NCBI RefSeq assembly: GCF_000972845.2
Contig: NC_040029.1
Span: 3,833,811 to 3,897,810, forward strand
Source: Larimichthys crocea
Lineage: Eukaryota; Chordata; Actinopteri; Sciaenidae
Length of the DNA: 64,000 bases
Direction of reading: 5' to 3'
Part shown: piece after piece, positions 11,541 through 25,600 of the stretch
How positions within the stretch are numbered: position 1 is the stretch's first letter
Layout of the letters: every line of letters starts with the position of its first letter
Made by a program: the position numbers and the translations under genes
The notes under the pieces: generated by a model
What the model saw: only the letters and a program-made list of their open reading frames with translations
Told to the model about the DNA's origin: nothing
Database searches by the model: none

Positions 11541-13849
11541 GTGAGAGAGCCACGCTGGTAGCATGGTTATGAAGTTATGTAGAGAACATCGGTTGCACTC
11601 GGTGAGTGAGTATTTCTCAGACTCTGTTATGGCCGTATTGGATGAAAGTTTTACAGATGCCTCCCAGTGCAGCATTAAAATGCGTCTGTCAAGAAGTAAA
11701 TCAAGGTGGGAATTGTAGTTTTCCAACATAGACCTTTTTCACAGCAGCAGCCATTTTGACATGACATAGTAGGTAAACAAGGTGTTACCGATGATACTAA
11801 TTACGGTTCTGTTCCATTCAGGTCAAACAGAGTCAGGGTGCTGCTGTGGTGCATGTTGGTTCACTGGAAATAGAACAAAACCTTAATTAGTATCATTGAA
11901 AAAGCTTGTGTTGACCCTACAACTTGTAATTCATTTCATTTTTGAACAGCTTTGGCGAGCAGCTGTTGCAATAAACTCTCCTGGATTGGTCACCTGAGGT
12001 GGTAATCATTATGTGGAATGAAAAAGAAACCCACCGACTGATATTCTCACAGTCCGTGTGGACTATATATATATATTTGGATCCATTTTAGACAGAATGC
12101 TTGTGTGTACTCGTATTTCCACAGCGTCTCGTTTGTGTGTCTCCACTCTGTGTGCACCGCGCAGGACAGCCCGAGAATCTGCTGGAGGCAGCAGCAGCAT
12201 ATTTTTTCGTCGGCTACAGCACCTTAGGGATATCACCTTCTTCAGCACAACCACTGCGGCACACACTTTATTAACTCCTAAAATTCATGGCGACTCTTTT
12301 CCCCCCACCAGCTTTAACCCCCCCTGTTCTTATCCGGCACCATCTGTTTTTGTTTTTCAAGTCACGAGGCTTTCAGATGCAAGCGTTTGCAAATTAAGAT
12401 TTCCATCAGTGGCTCTTATTCTTGTAACACTGCAACGCATTTTTGATCACGGCTGCACATGCACTTGCAAACATTTATTTTACATATTCCTGTATAAATC
12501 TTCCTGATTTATACGTGCTCATTCATAATAGTCACAGGGCCTTGAAGAAGACTAATGACTACCCTTTGTGCCACCAGCATACCTGAACAACAATCTGATA
12601 CAAGCCGACGCTTTCAGAAAGTTTAATGTGGATTTGCTTTTTCTAAAGCTTTTGCCGTGTTCAATTTTAGTCCTTTTATAAATATAAATATAAATATAAC
12701 AAATGTGTAGAAATGAGAGTGCAGCTGCTGCATTTGCACACTAGAAACAACCTGTAAATCCTAACCCTCTCCCCATATGCTCACAGCTACATCCTGGCGC
12801 TTAAAAATGACACTTGGCAGGTTCAAGCGCTGACAAGATGTGGAGGGCATGCAGGCAACAACCCCCCATTCTGGGATGTTCTGCCCGTGGTTTGGTGTTG
12901 AGGGGAGAAAAAAAAAATGAAATATGTGTTCTCTATGTGTGTATATGCGTGTGTGTAGCTTGGAGCACTTCTACTGCCAGGTTTCCGCTGTGCCAATCTG
13001 TAGCAGCCATGGAGCATCCTGGACTTACTCAGCCATCAATCAGTCGCCTGCCATGGCTGAGTGCTTACAGATACACATACAAGACACACACACACACACA
13101 CAGCCACTCATGTGCTTACACAAACCTCTGACAACTCCCTGTTCAGAGAAAAACCAAGGCCACCCGCGACTTTATTAAAAGGCTACAGCTGTTGTGTACG
13201 TGGGCACGGAGCAAAAAAGATTCTTTCCCAAGATTCAACAGACAACAGGTCGTGCTGCTTCGTCATTTTCTCAGTTTCTCTGCTTGTCATACTCTGCTGA
13301 TAGCAATCTGGAGGACATAAATTCTCGGTTTCACAAGTTCATAGGACATGAATTTTACATTTGTGTGATGCTGGAGACTGTTTGCTCCCACTGGTAAAGG
13401 CTTTAAAAATCTAACCAGAACAGTGAGCACGATTCTGCGGATCCTGCTGTTCTGTGTACCAAGACTCAGATCACACAAACACTGTGTTGTCTACAACATT
13501 AAACTCGAATTCCCAACTGAAAAATCCAGCAGATCTTAAGAGCCAGAGGGGATGTCAAAGTTTTAAAGCTCCTATGTGTGGAATATTGCCTACATATGTA
13601 TTTCTAAAAATATATTTAATGCCTAGTATAATGTCTTTAATTATGTCTGATGAGTCCCTGCATATGAGTTCTGCCATAGGGCCTTGGGTCTCTGGAAAAA
13701 ACCTCCACAATAACCTAACTGTAAATAGTCTTTGTTCTATACATGAGCAGGAGCATGCTTAAATTAGGTTATCAGCGTGAAATACAAATGGTGATGGGAA
13801 AATTATGTAGGTATTTAGCAAAGAGCAATCTCGTTGGATGTGAAAAGCT
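11541..13849. other. Non-coding stretch with short tandem repeats
   Basis: It contains a TA run near 12064-12075, an AAATAT-type run near 12680-12700 and a CA run at about 13083-13100. The 149-codon open frame at 12058-12507 starts inside the TA run and has no motif or splice context, so it is not called. Confidence 0.5.
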
Positions 13850-14160
13850 AACACAAAGTTCCCGAAAACTGCAGTTCCTTAAACGGCCACTTGGGGGTGG
13901 CTACAGACCGAGTCAATCTCCATAAGTCCCCTATGTTAAAATGCCAAACTTCACAGCAGAAATACAGTTTACAGAATGGTCTAAAACACAAATTTTTGGT
14001 CTCTATGGTTAATTTCCCCGTTCATGACGATCGCACCGAGGCTGAATTTCGAAATAACTCATACGTTCAGATTATATTAAGGCTTAAAGTTATGCATAAT
14101 TAAGAGTGAGTTTTGATTGACAGGTGGGTGCTGTCACAGGTGGCTTGTTAGAGCATCCGG
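13850..14160 (+). repeat. Dispersed repeat R2, third copy
   Basis: It aligns by eye block for block with 10936-11240 and, in inverted form, with 6524-6660. Compared with the 10936 copy it has an extra segment after 'ttggtctctat' ('ccccgttcatgacgat'), which I believe belongs to the fuller form of the family. Confidence 0.75.
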
Positions 14161-15933
14161 CTTGCCAAACCTCTGCAGCCCTCATCACTGCTTGAGGCTA
14201 GCAGGTCCACGCTACATTAGCCGCTACTAGAATAACGTACCTTAATTCCTGACAGCACTGTCGGTGGTAGAGTTACATTGCGGGCAACATAGGCACCAGT
14301 TTATGACAAGGATAAAGAAATGGTAATATGGCAGAATATAATAGGTAACCATGCAATGGTGAATCAGTGAAATATTGCGTTACTTATCAAACACAGGAGG
14401 AAATCAATTATTTTATAGCGGATATATATGGAAACACTTTACAAAGTGCCTCAGAACTATAAAGTCAGTGATCTTTGCTACACAAAAAAATTGGATTTAT
14501 ATGCAGATGCTCAATCTATTTCACCCTCTACCTCCTAACTATCCATCTGCAAAGAAAGAAGAAAATCTCTGTACATGCAGCTTCAAATAGTTCTGCTGTG
14601 TTTAGGCTGTCTGGCTTTAGGGTGAATTGGAACTGTAGGCGGTCTGTGGATCAAAGATGGCTGGGTGAATGTCCTGTATCGGCCATGTGGGAGATGTATT
14701 ATCTTGCTGCTGGGTATTTACAGCATGCTGGTGGAAAGGGTCAGTGTTGTTGTTGGCCGGCACCACTGGAGATCTTTGAACACAGTACCCATCCCATGGA
14801 GAATCTTTAACAGTCTGCACTTAACAAGTGAGGGGTTTTTGCCTACATGGTGGGTTTGCGGAAGGAACAGACATCTGCTATTATTTTCCTTCAACCGACT
14901 GCTCAAAGAGAAGACATGCATTTCGAAACACTTCAGCCATGTGTATACAATATGTCATACACAGCCTCATATCCCGCACAGTGTATAGCTGGAGCAGGGG
15001 CTTATGTAATCTCAGGGGTATTGTTCACCATTCATTCCAAATGATTTACTTAAACAAATAAGTTGGCTGGCTGCTTACAATCTTTCAAAATGGACTTGCA
15101 GTGTGTGGGTAATCATATGAATGCTTTAAATATCACATGCACAGCATAAGACAAGATTCATAAATAATATGACACCATCAAGGAGATTGCTTATCTATAA
15201 TGTATGCTTTTTTTTTTTTTGGCTCCACATCCTGTCGAGCACCGTATATGACATAGATCAATAGACACGTGGAAATTCATTACTGCGTACAGGGGGGGGA
15301 GGCGGGGCGGGGGATTAAATATTGAAGCTGTTGTGCATTTGTTGCACAAACATCTCTGTAGGTGAGAATGCTTTCAAAGCTCGGTCCTTCGTGTAAATAA
15401 GAACAAAGATCCAGCCGAAGCTTCAAAAGAGGAAGATGAAACGCGGGTATCTGGTCGTAATTTGACTGACGGAGCCAATGTGTGTTTTACACCGTATTGA
15501 TGTCGTTGTTCCTCACCTCATAATTTCATGCCTGATCGTGACTTATTGCTACAGAACAATGAGGGTCCACTTGAAAGACCCCTTCCTCCTTGGTATGCAT
15601 ATATCAAGTAGCAACCTGGGTTTAGCTAAGAGGGACCTGTGGGAAGGAGGTGTAAATAAAACTGCTTTATATAGTAACTGTTAGTAATAGTCATTTTAAG
15701 TAGTTCTTATCGGAAAAATGAACACTTGAACACACCAGTGTTTGATTTTAATTAGACATTGATGTTATAAAAAGGAGATTTCACCTCAGCCCTACATGTG
15801 AGCGAGTTGGCCAGGTTTATGAGTCGGACTTTGTTATTGCTGTTCCAATGCCAATCACTAGTGCGCAAACTCTGCAAATTGTGTCACCAGCTTTTTTAAA
15901 CTTCAATTTTGTTTGGTGGGAGGAAGTGTAGAC
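14161..15933. other. Non-coding stretch, nothing firmly recognised
   Basis: Overlapping open frames of 60-110 codons occur on both strands between 14475 and 14990, but none carries a recognisable domain. A G-rich run lies near 15292-15312. Confidence 0.45.
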
Positions 15934-15966
15934 ATGTCGTCCATCTTTATATACAGACTATGGACT
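15934..15966 (+). repeat. End fragment of a fish dispersed repeat
   Basis: The string 'gtcgtccatctttatataca' followed by 'gactatgg' is a hallmark end of a repeat that I know to be very common in percomorph genomes. Only this end is clear. The body may extend left to about 15840. Confidence 0.55.
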
Positions 15967-16051
15967 CAAACCTTTTGCCAGACACTATGTTTCAGCAAAA
16001 TTCACCAGAACCCTTGACTTTCTTCGATGGCAACATTTTCATACAGTTCAA

Positions 16052-16150
16052 TTCCATTTCATTTACATAGCACCAAATCATAACAGTGGTTATCTTATGA
16101 CACTTTCCATATAGAGCAGGTCTTTAGTACTGAGTGTAAACAGTGCACAA
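16052..16150 (+). repeat. Dispersed repeat R3, degraded copy
   Basis: The order 'atttacatagcaccaaatca', 'atcttatgacactttcc' and 'agagcaggtct' matches a frequent fish repeat. Its usual form has a 'tatatagcgccaaatca' start followed by an 'agagcaggtct' block. An inverted copy is at 19385-19620. Confidence 0.65.
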
Positions 16151-19100
16151 TCGTCCAATGTGAGCATAATTAAGAGGGTCGTGGGTTGCGGGCCCTAAGC
16201 TCATAAATAAGAGCATTTACATTTATTCAAGGCTGAGCTGGAGGATATTAAAAATCTTCAGGAATCACAAAACAAAACAACAACAAGAGGTGGGTGCACA
16301 GTACATGGCAACTACAGCACAGTTAGAGAAGTGCTGTGGTAACGACACATGAACATATAGGGCATACTACTTTCTGCAGTGTTTCCTTGGACACTGGCTG
16401 CAATAATCAGTGTCAACCAGTTCTCCCCAAAACATGTACTCTACTAACAGTGACAGACTCGCATCTGGCTCCATAAGAACATGTTGCATAAATGCATGCA
16501 TGTTCCTAATGTCTGGCATGTAGATGAAGCTTTATATAGCCACTCAGACTAAAAATATAACTAATGCAAAATACAACTAATGCATTTGAAGCAGCAAGTC
16601 CAAGATCTTGGACTGAAAACAGAGATGCGTACTTACCTTGATTTACCCAAATTTACATAATTCAGAGCTAAATGAACATCAGGAAAAACACAGAATAGAA
16701 ACACCTTCCAGCCTATAAATTAACGTACAACAAAGCCAATCATGGGAGTGTCAGTGAGCCAGCATCAGATTCGTGCTTTAAACACAGTATCAAGGCTGAG
16801 CAGAGCTGCACAGCGGATGTTTACCAGCAAAGCATGCTGTAAATTCAGGTCAGATCTCCAACAGATTTATACTCATTTTTTTTTTCTGCACTCCCTCCCT
16901 CTTTTCTCTCTCTCCCTCACAAATGCAGTCCCTCCTCCCTCCCTTGGGAGCCACAGGTGTTGGCAGTGATGGCTATGAAATGAGTTCTCACTGAATGAGG
17001 ATTTCAGCCTCAGTTTGAACCCATCAGCTTGGCAGAAGACGACAATGCTCTCGGCGTTCCCGGGTTTGTACCTCTTTACCCCATCTCCCAAATCTCCGTC
17101 ACCATTGTTGTCACCCAGTTTTCACCCATATCCCTTTCTTTTCTGTCTCTCCCCAGTGAGAAAAGCTTTGAGCTGTGATGTCGCCTGGATGGTTTTTTTT
17201 TACAAAAACACAACATACTCACGTGGTCACCAAGTTCATTTTTTGATGATGTCTGCTTACAGATTTTCATTTAATCCTCTGTTTAGAACATAACGTGCAC
17301 ATGAAGCTTCGTTTTCTATGCTATGCATCATCCTGTTAGTCATAACAGGGATTTCAAATGCAGTGTCGGGTCTATTTCCGTACATTAAAGTGGTCAAAAA
17401 CAAGCGAGTCAAATGAGAAAACAAAATCCTGCAGAGATTGCACGCTCACCATGTGGGACTCCACAAAGAACTGCCGACGTAAGACAGTGCAGTGCTAATG
17501 GGTAAACTAACCCGCATCATCATCCACATAATTAAACAATTTTAATCTGACAGATTAAGAGTTTTCTGGGTTGCAACAGCCGGGCGTGAAAGTGGGTCAG
17601 CCTCACCGAGCCGAAAGGCAGGATATCATTTTTCATCTCGTTTTCATCATTTTAATTCAGATACGATGACGATGATGGCAACTCTTGACGTTTGAAAATA
17701 ATCAAACGAGTTACACTCTTACACTTTATTCTCTGCCGGTGTAATTGATTTTCACGTATCTGGGAACATCAAAGCTGGTTTGTTTCGAGTCAAGGACCTT
17801 CTCTGTGCTTTTTGATCTTTCCTCACTGTTTTCATTATTGTCACACCAAAACTAACCCATATTTATGGATGAGTGTATTCAACAAATCCAACCTCTTCTA
17901 ATTACTGGGAATAAAAGGCAGTTCTATTTTGGATGAAAGCCCGCTGACAGAATTGGCATTGTCGAAAACAAGCGCCGCGTCGGCTCTTTTATCGCTAATG
18001 GCTTGACGAAGACGGCTGAACAAACTAAGTTGTATGCACAAATACTGTATAGGCGCATGGAACCTCATGCATGTGTCAATACACAGAAAGAAATGTTGTC
18101 CGAGGACTTATTACAGAATGTAAAACAGTGTGCCAAAGGAGAGACAAGACACTGGTTTGACGTTCCTGTACTCAGCAGTGTCTGAACACACACACACAAA
18201 CACACACACAGTCTGTCTTTTATGCCAACATATTGCAGGTCTGGGCTCGCCTCAGCTCAGGGCAGGCAGACAGACGCAAGGGTCACCGCCTCACAGCTTG
18301 CGACGGGGCTAATTGATGCCCAGTAGCTTCAGGAAAGTAAACAGACTCATGACAATGTCTTTATTTTGTTCTCCGCTGTCATTCTTTCTTGATGCAGCAT
18401 GTGAGTTGTCTCTTTGGTTTACATATTCCTTAACAGACAAACTAATTTTTTACAAATGCTTTTGCTCTCTTTTACTTGTAATGTTCAGCTCCCCAGCCTG
18501 AGGCGAATCAGGTTATTATGAGAAAACTATGCAGTGGCAGGGTTTGACTTAAACATGTCAAAACATACAAGAACACTTTGTCCAAATGCAGGAACAACAA
18601 CAAGAACAAGAAATTGAAATTCACTTTACACCAAATTTTGATTTTGCTTGTCAACCCCAGTCAGTTGGTACTGACCAATTCTGCACAACCCAGTCGATCA
18701 ATGTCACCTATGGTAGACTTAAGGTAACATAACAAGCATGAAGCTTTTGGCACACCCACTAAGTCCCTACCACATAATTTAGCCACCAGATATATATGTT
18801 TTATTGATTGTATATATTCAGTTTCATTTTAACTGAACCATCACAGAACCTTTGTGCTGTTTTATTGTGTTTTAGTTGTTTGGTTTGTAATTTGTGGACA
18901 CTGATGGAGCTTTGCAATGTGGACAGAGTGCATGACTACTGTGGTAGCGATTGCAGTAGTTGTTTATCTGAGATAGATTACATTGAGTGGTACGTTAATT
19001 TTATGATATTGCATGTTTTATTTCTTTATTTTATGCGTTTGGGTTGTTGGTTGTTGGGTTGCTTTGGGCCTCTGTTTTACTTTGCCACTTGTATGTAGTC

Positions 19101-19384
19101 CCTCTATTGTCTGAATTCAGTTGCAAGTCATGGTTTTTATTTTTAGTATTTTAATCATTTAAGGTTGTTTCATGATTGGTGTTTCGTTAATTCTCATTTG
19201 TTATGAATACATTCTATATTCATTTCATAGAACTTCACGTCCCTATTTTTTAAATTTTATGGACTGGACTTGTCTAAACTGGTGGAAACCCTGTTGAATA
19301 TTTTGAGAAACTGATTCATGAGCTTAACAATTAAATCAAAAAAGTCCCAAGGCGGCTTGTCGGCAGTGGCTTGCCATTCACTGC
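16151..19384. other. Non-coding stretch with one weak candidate exon
   Basis: Apart from 16637-16667 nothing is firm. A GC-richer patch at 17000-17110 is open on both strands for about 35 codons and ends, on the minus strand, at a GTGAGA donor-like site, but it lacks a convincing acceptor. A strong plus-strand pyrimidine-rich acceptor near 17155 leads to no clear exon. Confidence 0.4.
16637..16667 (-). CDS. Candidate microexon, unidentified gene (31 nt)
   Basis: On the minus strand a pyrimidine-rich tract ending in 'gttcatttag' precedes 31 nt, and the donor is AAG/gtaagtac. Only one frame is open (LNYVNLGKS, entered with two bases and left with two). A second acceptor further upstream keeps the same frame open. 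Both splice signals are good, but 31 nt is too short for the open frame to carry weight. It could belong to the same minus-strand gene as 21855-21924, or be a chance pairing. Confidence 0.2.
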
Positions 19385-19620
19385 AAATATTATTGCTATT
19401 ACTACCTCTAGTCATATCTCCGTTCTACTTGTGGTTTCTGCCTGTTAAAAGGAAGTTTTAAGTTTTTCCTTGCCACCATCAACAAGTGTTTTGTCATGGT
19501 GGGAATTTATATATATATATATATATATATATAAATTAGTTTATTCATCTCACCACGGGGAAATTTAGTAATTAGTTATTTTGGCGCTGTACAAATAACA
19601 TTTAATTGAATCCTGATACT
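19385..19620 (-). repeat. Dispersed repeat R3, inverted copy with AT microsatellite
   Basis: Plus-strand blocks 'ggtttctgcctgttaaaagg', 'ttttccttgccacc' and 'ggcgctgtacaaataacatt' are the inverse orientation of the family seen at 16052-16150. An (AT)n run of about 28 bp at 19507-19534 has expanded inside the copy where related copies have ordinary sequence. No coding potential is seen. Confidence 0.7.
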
Positions 19621-22600
19621 GAAAAAAAAAATGCTGTCTAATTATTACTTGGGTAGAAAATACGTTCACAGTCATTACTTGATCAGGCAATGGTATGGTG
19701 TATTTGGTACAAACTAGAAACGTGGCTACACCCACACAGTAACATGACATGAACATGACTTATTGTGGTACATCTTGGCACAGACTGACTGCATGACAGA
19801 GGAGGAAGAAGGTCATGGCAGCATGCTCAGCAGGAGGGGGCCCGAGCCCATCCCAGTGATGAGTTGGGTTGTAGGTGGGGTGCTGGCGAGCTGAGCAACA
19901 TGAGCCATGTTTCCATCCAAATTTTCATGTCGGGTGCCATTAAAGCGTTGTAGAAGAAGAGGGCACAGTGATGACTTCCCCAAAATGTGAGATAAATTTA
20001 TGCAAATGTGGCATTTATGTTTGTTTCAAGTGTTAATTTGAGGAAGGTTACAGTCTCTTCACCGCACATAGATCTGATGTTTTTTCATCTGCAGCAATCT
20101 GCAGTAGGAGCTGCAGTAAACATACAGTATGAGTCACATTTCCTCATGTACGTCATGATTTATTCACGTAGCGTGTTTCTATCGCACCCATGTCTCATTT
20201 TGTTTTGAACCAAACATGTTTTTTGTCTGTTTTTTTTAAAAACAGAATGAGGAAAGGTCTGGTTTATGAATTGAATTGATGGCTGTAACAAATGTAGTAA
20301 CTGGATGAGATGAAGGAGTAGACAGATAGGCTGTCTGGGCCTGAGGCGGAGTTCAAAGAATGAGTAATTAGATGCTCATATATCCTTTAATTATTTAGAA
20401 AGCCATGGATGTTTATACGTTTCAGTTTTAAACTTAAAAAACATAATTTTTCATGTTGACAAACCGACATCAGAGCAATACTTCTTGGTTATTGTTTGTG
20501 AGCAGACTTCTAATGTGCTTACATGATTCACAAAACGCCAAGATAGATCTCGTTAGTCATTGCATCAGATTTGCATAAAACCTGTCACATTTGAGAAAAT
20601 GTTTGTTTTGGATTGAATAAACTTTAAGCACGAGCAGAGCACAGAGGGTGATTTAAATTACTGCAGGATGCAATTAAACATAAATTAGATTTTAGTACAA
20701 AATTTGAAAAAGAAAACACGCCTGAGTGCCTCTCACCGTAATGGGGGAATAACCACCCAATTCAGCACGGTTTTAAAAATGCTCACGCAATTACTTTGTT
20801 TGAAAAGCAGATATTAAATTGAATCTTTTATAGAGACACACACACACACACACGTGCCAGAGCATGACAAACATACACACACACCACCACCACCACCCCC
20901 GCTGCTTAACTCTGATGTCCAGTTCAATGTCGGTGTCAATCTATTGCCATGAGTGCCGCTCGGCGTGGGGAGGCAGGAATCTGCCGAATGACCGCTGACT
21001 CGTGTCTTTGATGAGGTCAGAATGGCAGAGAAGGGGGAATAAAATGAGAGAGAGAAATACATCCAGACACAGCTGGAGCATCCGTGTTGAACAACACCCT
21101 GCAGAGTGAGGGAAACGACAGAAATGCTAAACATTATTCCTTTTTTTTTTTTTTTTTTCACAGGACATTTCGTGGAAGCTGCCTACGCTAAATTACCATT
21201 ATTCATGTGTCCTCATAGGGCACTGGCAGCTATCATGAATTCCAAAATATAAGAAATGAGATTATTATCGACAACACTGCGTCGTTTAAAATAATATACA
21301 GTTGGATGAGTATTCTCTGTGAGAGAATAATATTTACATAAAATGAAGATTTACATTTAGTGCGCCATTATGCCAAGTATTCATTGATATAATTAATCGG
21401 AGGAAAGCACCCCAATCAGACCCCCTTATAGTGGAAAAGCAACAACTCTTAGCCTCCTACTTAGCTTGATGAAGCCCAGCCATTAGACAGTGATTAAACA
21501 TGAGCTCAGCTGTTTACATTCTTAATTTATTGATTTACATTCAGCACTAATGCGATTTCTACACATAGACCAGCTTTGTAATACGGTTAGTGCTAACCTC
21601 TCTGCAGCGCTACCGCCAAAGTGTTACGTTGCTGACAAGCAGATCGGCAGAATGCGATCAAAAACTAAAAAAGAAAATCACTCAGCGTGACAAACAAAAT
21701 CCAGCTGCTGCCAAAGTTGGTGAAAGCAACGGGCGCACCGCAGCCAAAACCTGAAGTTTGATGATGCAAAAGGTCAGGATAATTTGCTTAATGTGGAGAG
21801 CAAAGCTATTCTTTGTTGGGTAAATTGAAGCAGTGGGGAGTAAAGTGTACTCACAGATGTTGAGTCATCATACATGTATGAAAACTCTCGGGAAGGCACG
21901 TCATTGGGGATATAAATACCACTGCTGAAGATGAAAAACACATTTGAACAATTATGGGAAAGACAGCTGCACATTAGAGATATGAAAGCTCTTTGGCCTG
22001 AAGTCACGGCCTGGCGAACACTTAATAAATGGCGGCCAACAAATAGCAGTTAACTTAGATGTAGTGAGATGGGCAATTAACTAAACTACTCTCTTCTGCA
22101 AACGGTAGTGTTTTAACTCAATAATCAGGCATGATCATCAGGTTGATTAGTGACTTCATGTACCTGAACCAATGCTATGAGCTTTTTACTGCTTTCAGTG
22201 GTTGATGACTGTGGGGCTGAAACTACACATTGCTTGTCTGAATTGTTCCAGACATAACTGACCTTTCCACCTTTCCACTTTTCATGCTGTTGGCTTTCTT
22301 ATTCCCTTAAACACAACTACAAAATAATCCTGGACGCCCACCTCATGAACAAGCTGCAAGTAAACTTTGTGTTCAAGAACATGTTGTTACAGCTATTCTT
22401 TTTTTATTTGTGAGTGTGAACGATTGGCAGTGTTAATATCACACTGAAATGTCTCCAATGAAGTCATTACTAGCATGTTGCATGAGGTCATTTTTTGTGA
22501 AGTTTGGACAAACAAAGCGTGGATTGGCAATCTTCTCCAAGGACTAAATCCTCAAAACTCAAAAATTATCAAGTGTTTTCTTTCCTTATAACCTCATAAA

Positions 22601-25600
22601 ACCTCCAGACTTCTTTAGTTTTCACTTAAAAGTCTGAAAGTTGATCGCCAAAACGCAGGCAAACGCAACTCTTTCGAATGTTGGCAGAGAACATGAGTAA
22701 AGAGGAATCTGGCAAAACAAGAGCATGTGTAAGCAGTCCTCTACTTACAGAGAACTAGCTGCCAATGAGGAGCAGCTGTGCAGGCATGTGACTGAGTCAG
22801 GGGGTTAACAGAGGTGGGGACACCTAGTGGGCAGGTGAGGGATTGAAGATCTGGAAGGTTCTGCACTCATTACCAGGATTGGAAACAGATGAGGGAGGAC
22901 AGTAACTTAATTTTAATGAAGCTATGATGAAAAATGTGCCTGTGTGCACTAGCAGGCTTTATTTGGTAATGAAAACTTCAAAAAACTAGTCTGTTTGTTG
23001 AAAGTTTACAGACACATGACCATTTGGGCAACTCTTTTCTTTCCCCTGTTGTATCTTTTGGTCTCTATCTAGTGAGCTAGAGGAAATGTCTGCAGTGTTA
23101 GCACACTGTGACCCTGAAAAGGAAAGAAAACAAAAGCAGTAATTGGTTGCACTCTGTCCATCTTACTGTGTGATGAACTCTCCAGAATTGCAACAGCGCT
23201 AGGAGAAAACTTGAAACAGATTGAATACTGTTAGAGACTTGAGTGTAACACCCATCATGAAACTCTCTTCAAACATTACTGGGTGAGAACATGGAAAAGT
23301 GACATGCTGTGTTGGGAGAGTGGCTTTGTCTTTCAAGAGAAAGTCAGCTTCAAAGTATTCTTACATATGCACTGAGGACACGGGGCATCTGTCAGAACAT
23401 CTACTTGGGTGCGGTGACATGCAGCTTCAAAGTGCAACTCAAAAATACATTGAGAATATTGGACATTCATCTTAACACCCCTCTGTTCTAACATATATCA
23501 AAGAGTCGCACAGCACCACAGGGCAATTCCTTCAGTCCAACTAATGGGATTTAAATGAGGGGGAGGTAGGAAAGTTGCTTTCTGCTAAATTTTACCTCAT
23601 AAATTAACACATCGAGTGAAGCTCTCTTTCATTTTGTAGATATGCTTAGAGATATTGTCCAATGCTGTCACTATGCCTATCGAGATATGAGCTGGTTTGT
23701 TTGTACAATTGTTAAAGAGATTGAAAGGATAACATTGTAGTAATTTATTACTCTGTGAACCTTTTTATCCTGAATTAGTACAAGCCGATGGAGCTGCTGC
23801 TTTCAGCCTGCAGTTATTTAAAAAGGCCAACGAGATCACTTGTCAGCTCAAACTTTATCTTCTGAAACAATCTGTTCTGTGTTCTGACAGGCGTGGTTTC
23901 AAGGATGACTAAACCTTCAAAACTCCAATATCAGAGTGATTCGTAAAAGATGATACCAAGGGCTAATCCTCAATTCCTCATACTAAAATGACAATAACAG
24001 GTAACATGTCAGTGTCTTTTAATTCTGAGTTCAGACTACATAGTTTTGTTTTGAAAAATGGTCACTGTGTCAGAGAAATTATGGCCGGATATTCTTGCCG
24101 CAAGACATGTGGACTACATGTCCCTGGCCATTCCATCATTGAAAAGGAAGTACTAGGGACCCAATCCCTTGAACAAGAATATAAATAAACAATTGGCATC
24201 AAAACTGGTGCATATGATATGGAAAACTGAGTTTAATTCTGTTTCACGGTTGCACCTCACAGCACCAACATGATTTCTCCTTGCTTCACTCTGTTTTCAC
24301 TTGTGCATGGAGAAGCAATCTCGGTTCTGATATAGTAACAACCGAACAACACTTGCGCAGGATATCGGAACAACAACACAACAACCCTACCCAAATTTGG
24401 GCCATTATCGGTCTGATAACGTGTAGAATGACCCTGGCATTTAATGATCGCTATAACAATTACAAAAAGACTCAAGTAAGCTTTTCCTGATAATCCTCTT
24501 CTGTGTTTGAAGGCTATGGACACCCAACAGGTGTTTTCGATTAACCTGACTGATTGGACCTCTGCTCAGGTTGAAGTTAGCTGAAGGCAACTACAGAAAT
24601 GTCAATCAACCAAGTCCACACAGTCCAGAAAAAAGGTCAAATCACGTAAACACGTGAAAGCAACAGTATTGGGATAATGCAATTAAAAGAGGACGTCTTT
24701 CCGCTCAGTCCAGTATTGTATGGTAAGAACACTGAGAGCTGGACGCAGCGACCTTAACAGTGTCCTTTTCATTATGGGAAATCATTCAACAAGTCATTGT
24801 GATCAGGGTCATTAAAAGCACTGTCAAGAAACAGGCTGAAAATCTGACATAACTGGACTATTCAGTGTTTCACACTGTTGTCAGACCTCGATGTTACTGA
24901 CTGGCGATTGGGTTAAGGGTGTAAAAAGATTATGGCAATCTTTGAGTTTCACCAAGAGAATGGTTAACAAAGTTACAATAGTCAAATCTTTTTTTTTTTC
25001 TGGTCTTTAAAATTCAATACATTTAGAATCATCAAAGAATCTGTTTATGCCCTAAAGCAAAAGGTTTTCAAAATGTAACACTGTCCCCAAAATCCCCCCA
25101 AACTATCTCTGAACTATCTTTTTAACCAAATCACACACATTTAGGAGATTCTCTGTGATCTCCTTTTGATAAAAAAAAAAGTTATGTTTTTTTTTTTCCA
25201 CTTTCATTCACCAGTCTTTCCCCTGAAACCGTTTGGAGACCTCCTTAGGGACCTTGACGTGAAATAAATGGCTGTATTCACTCTGTGGGCATCTTTCTTT
25301 CGAAGGGACGACCAAGGCTGTTTTTTTCTGGTTGGTTCTAGCTGAGCAGGTATAGTGATTAAAAAAAGAACATCTTGAGTAGAATAGCACTGCAGAAGTA
25401 ATATTTTGTTTTTCAGTACTTAATCCTCCTCCTGTCTCCTTATCTCCGGGATCTGCAGTATCCATTACCTTGGTCCTTGCAATCCCCCCCTAAAATTACT
25501 TTGTTATCATCCATCTATATCTGTCTCTCACTTTATTTCCCAACTCATGCCTCACTTCTTCACTTTGTTTTTCGCTCATACAGCCTCCTCACCTCCATCC

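Noticed and set aside
12058..12507. 149-codon plus-strand open frame
   Set aside because: Starts in a TA microsatellite, has no motif, and is biased toward polypyrimidine-coded residues.
17441..17500. Minus-strand 45-nt segment ending at CATG/gtgagcgt
   Set aside because: Open frame but weak acceptor with almost no pyrimidine tract.
22740..22790. Minus-strand donor TCT/gtaagtag with 27 nt upstream
   Set aside because: The acceptor 'atgcctgcacag' is weak and the segment is too short to judge.
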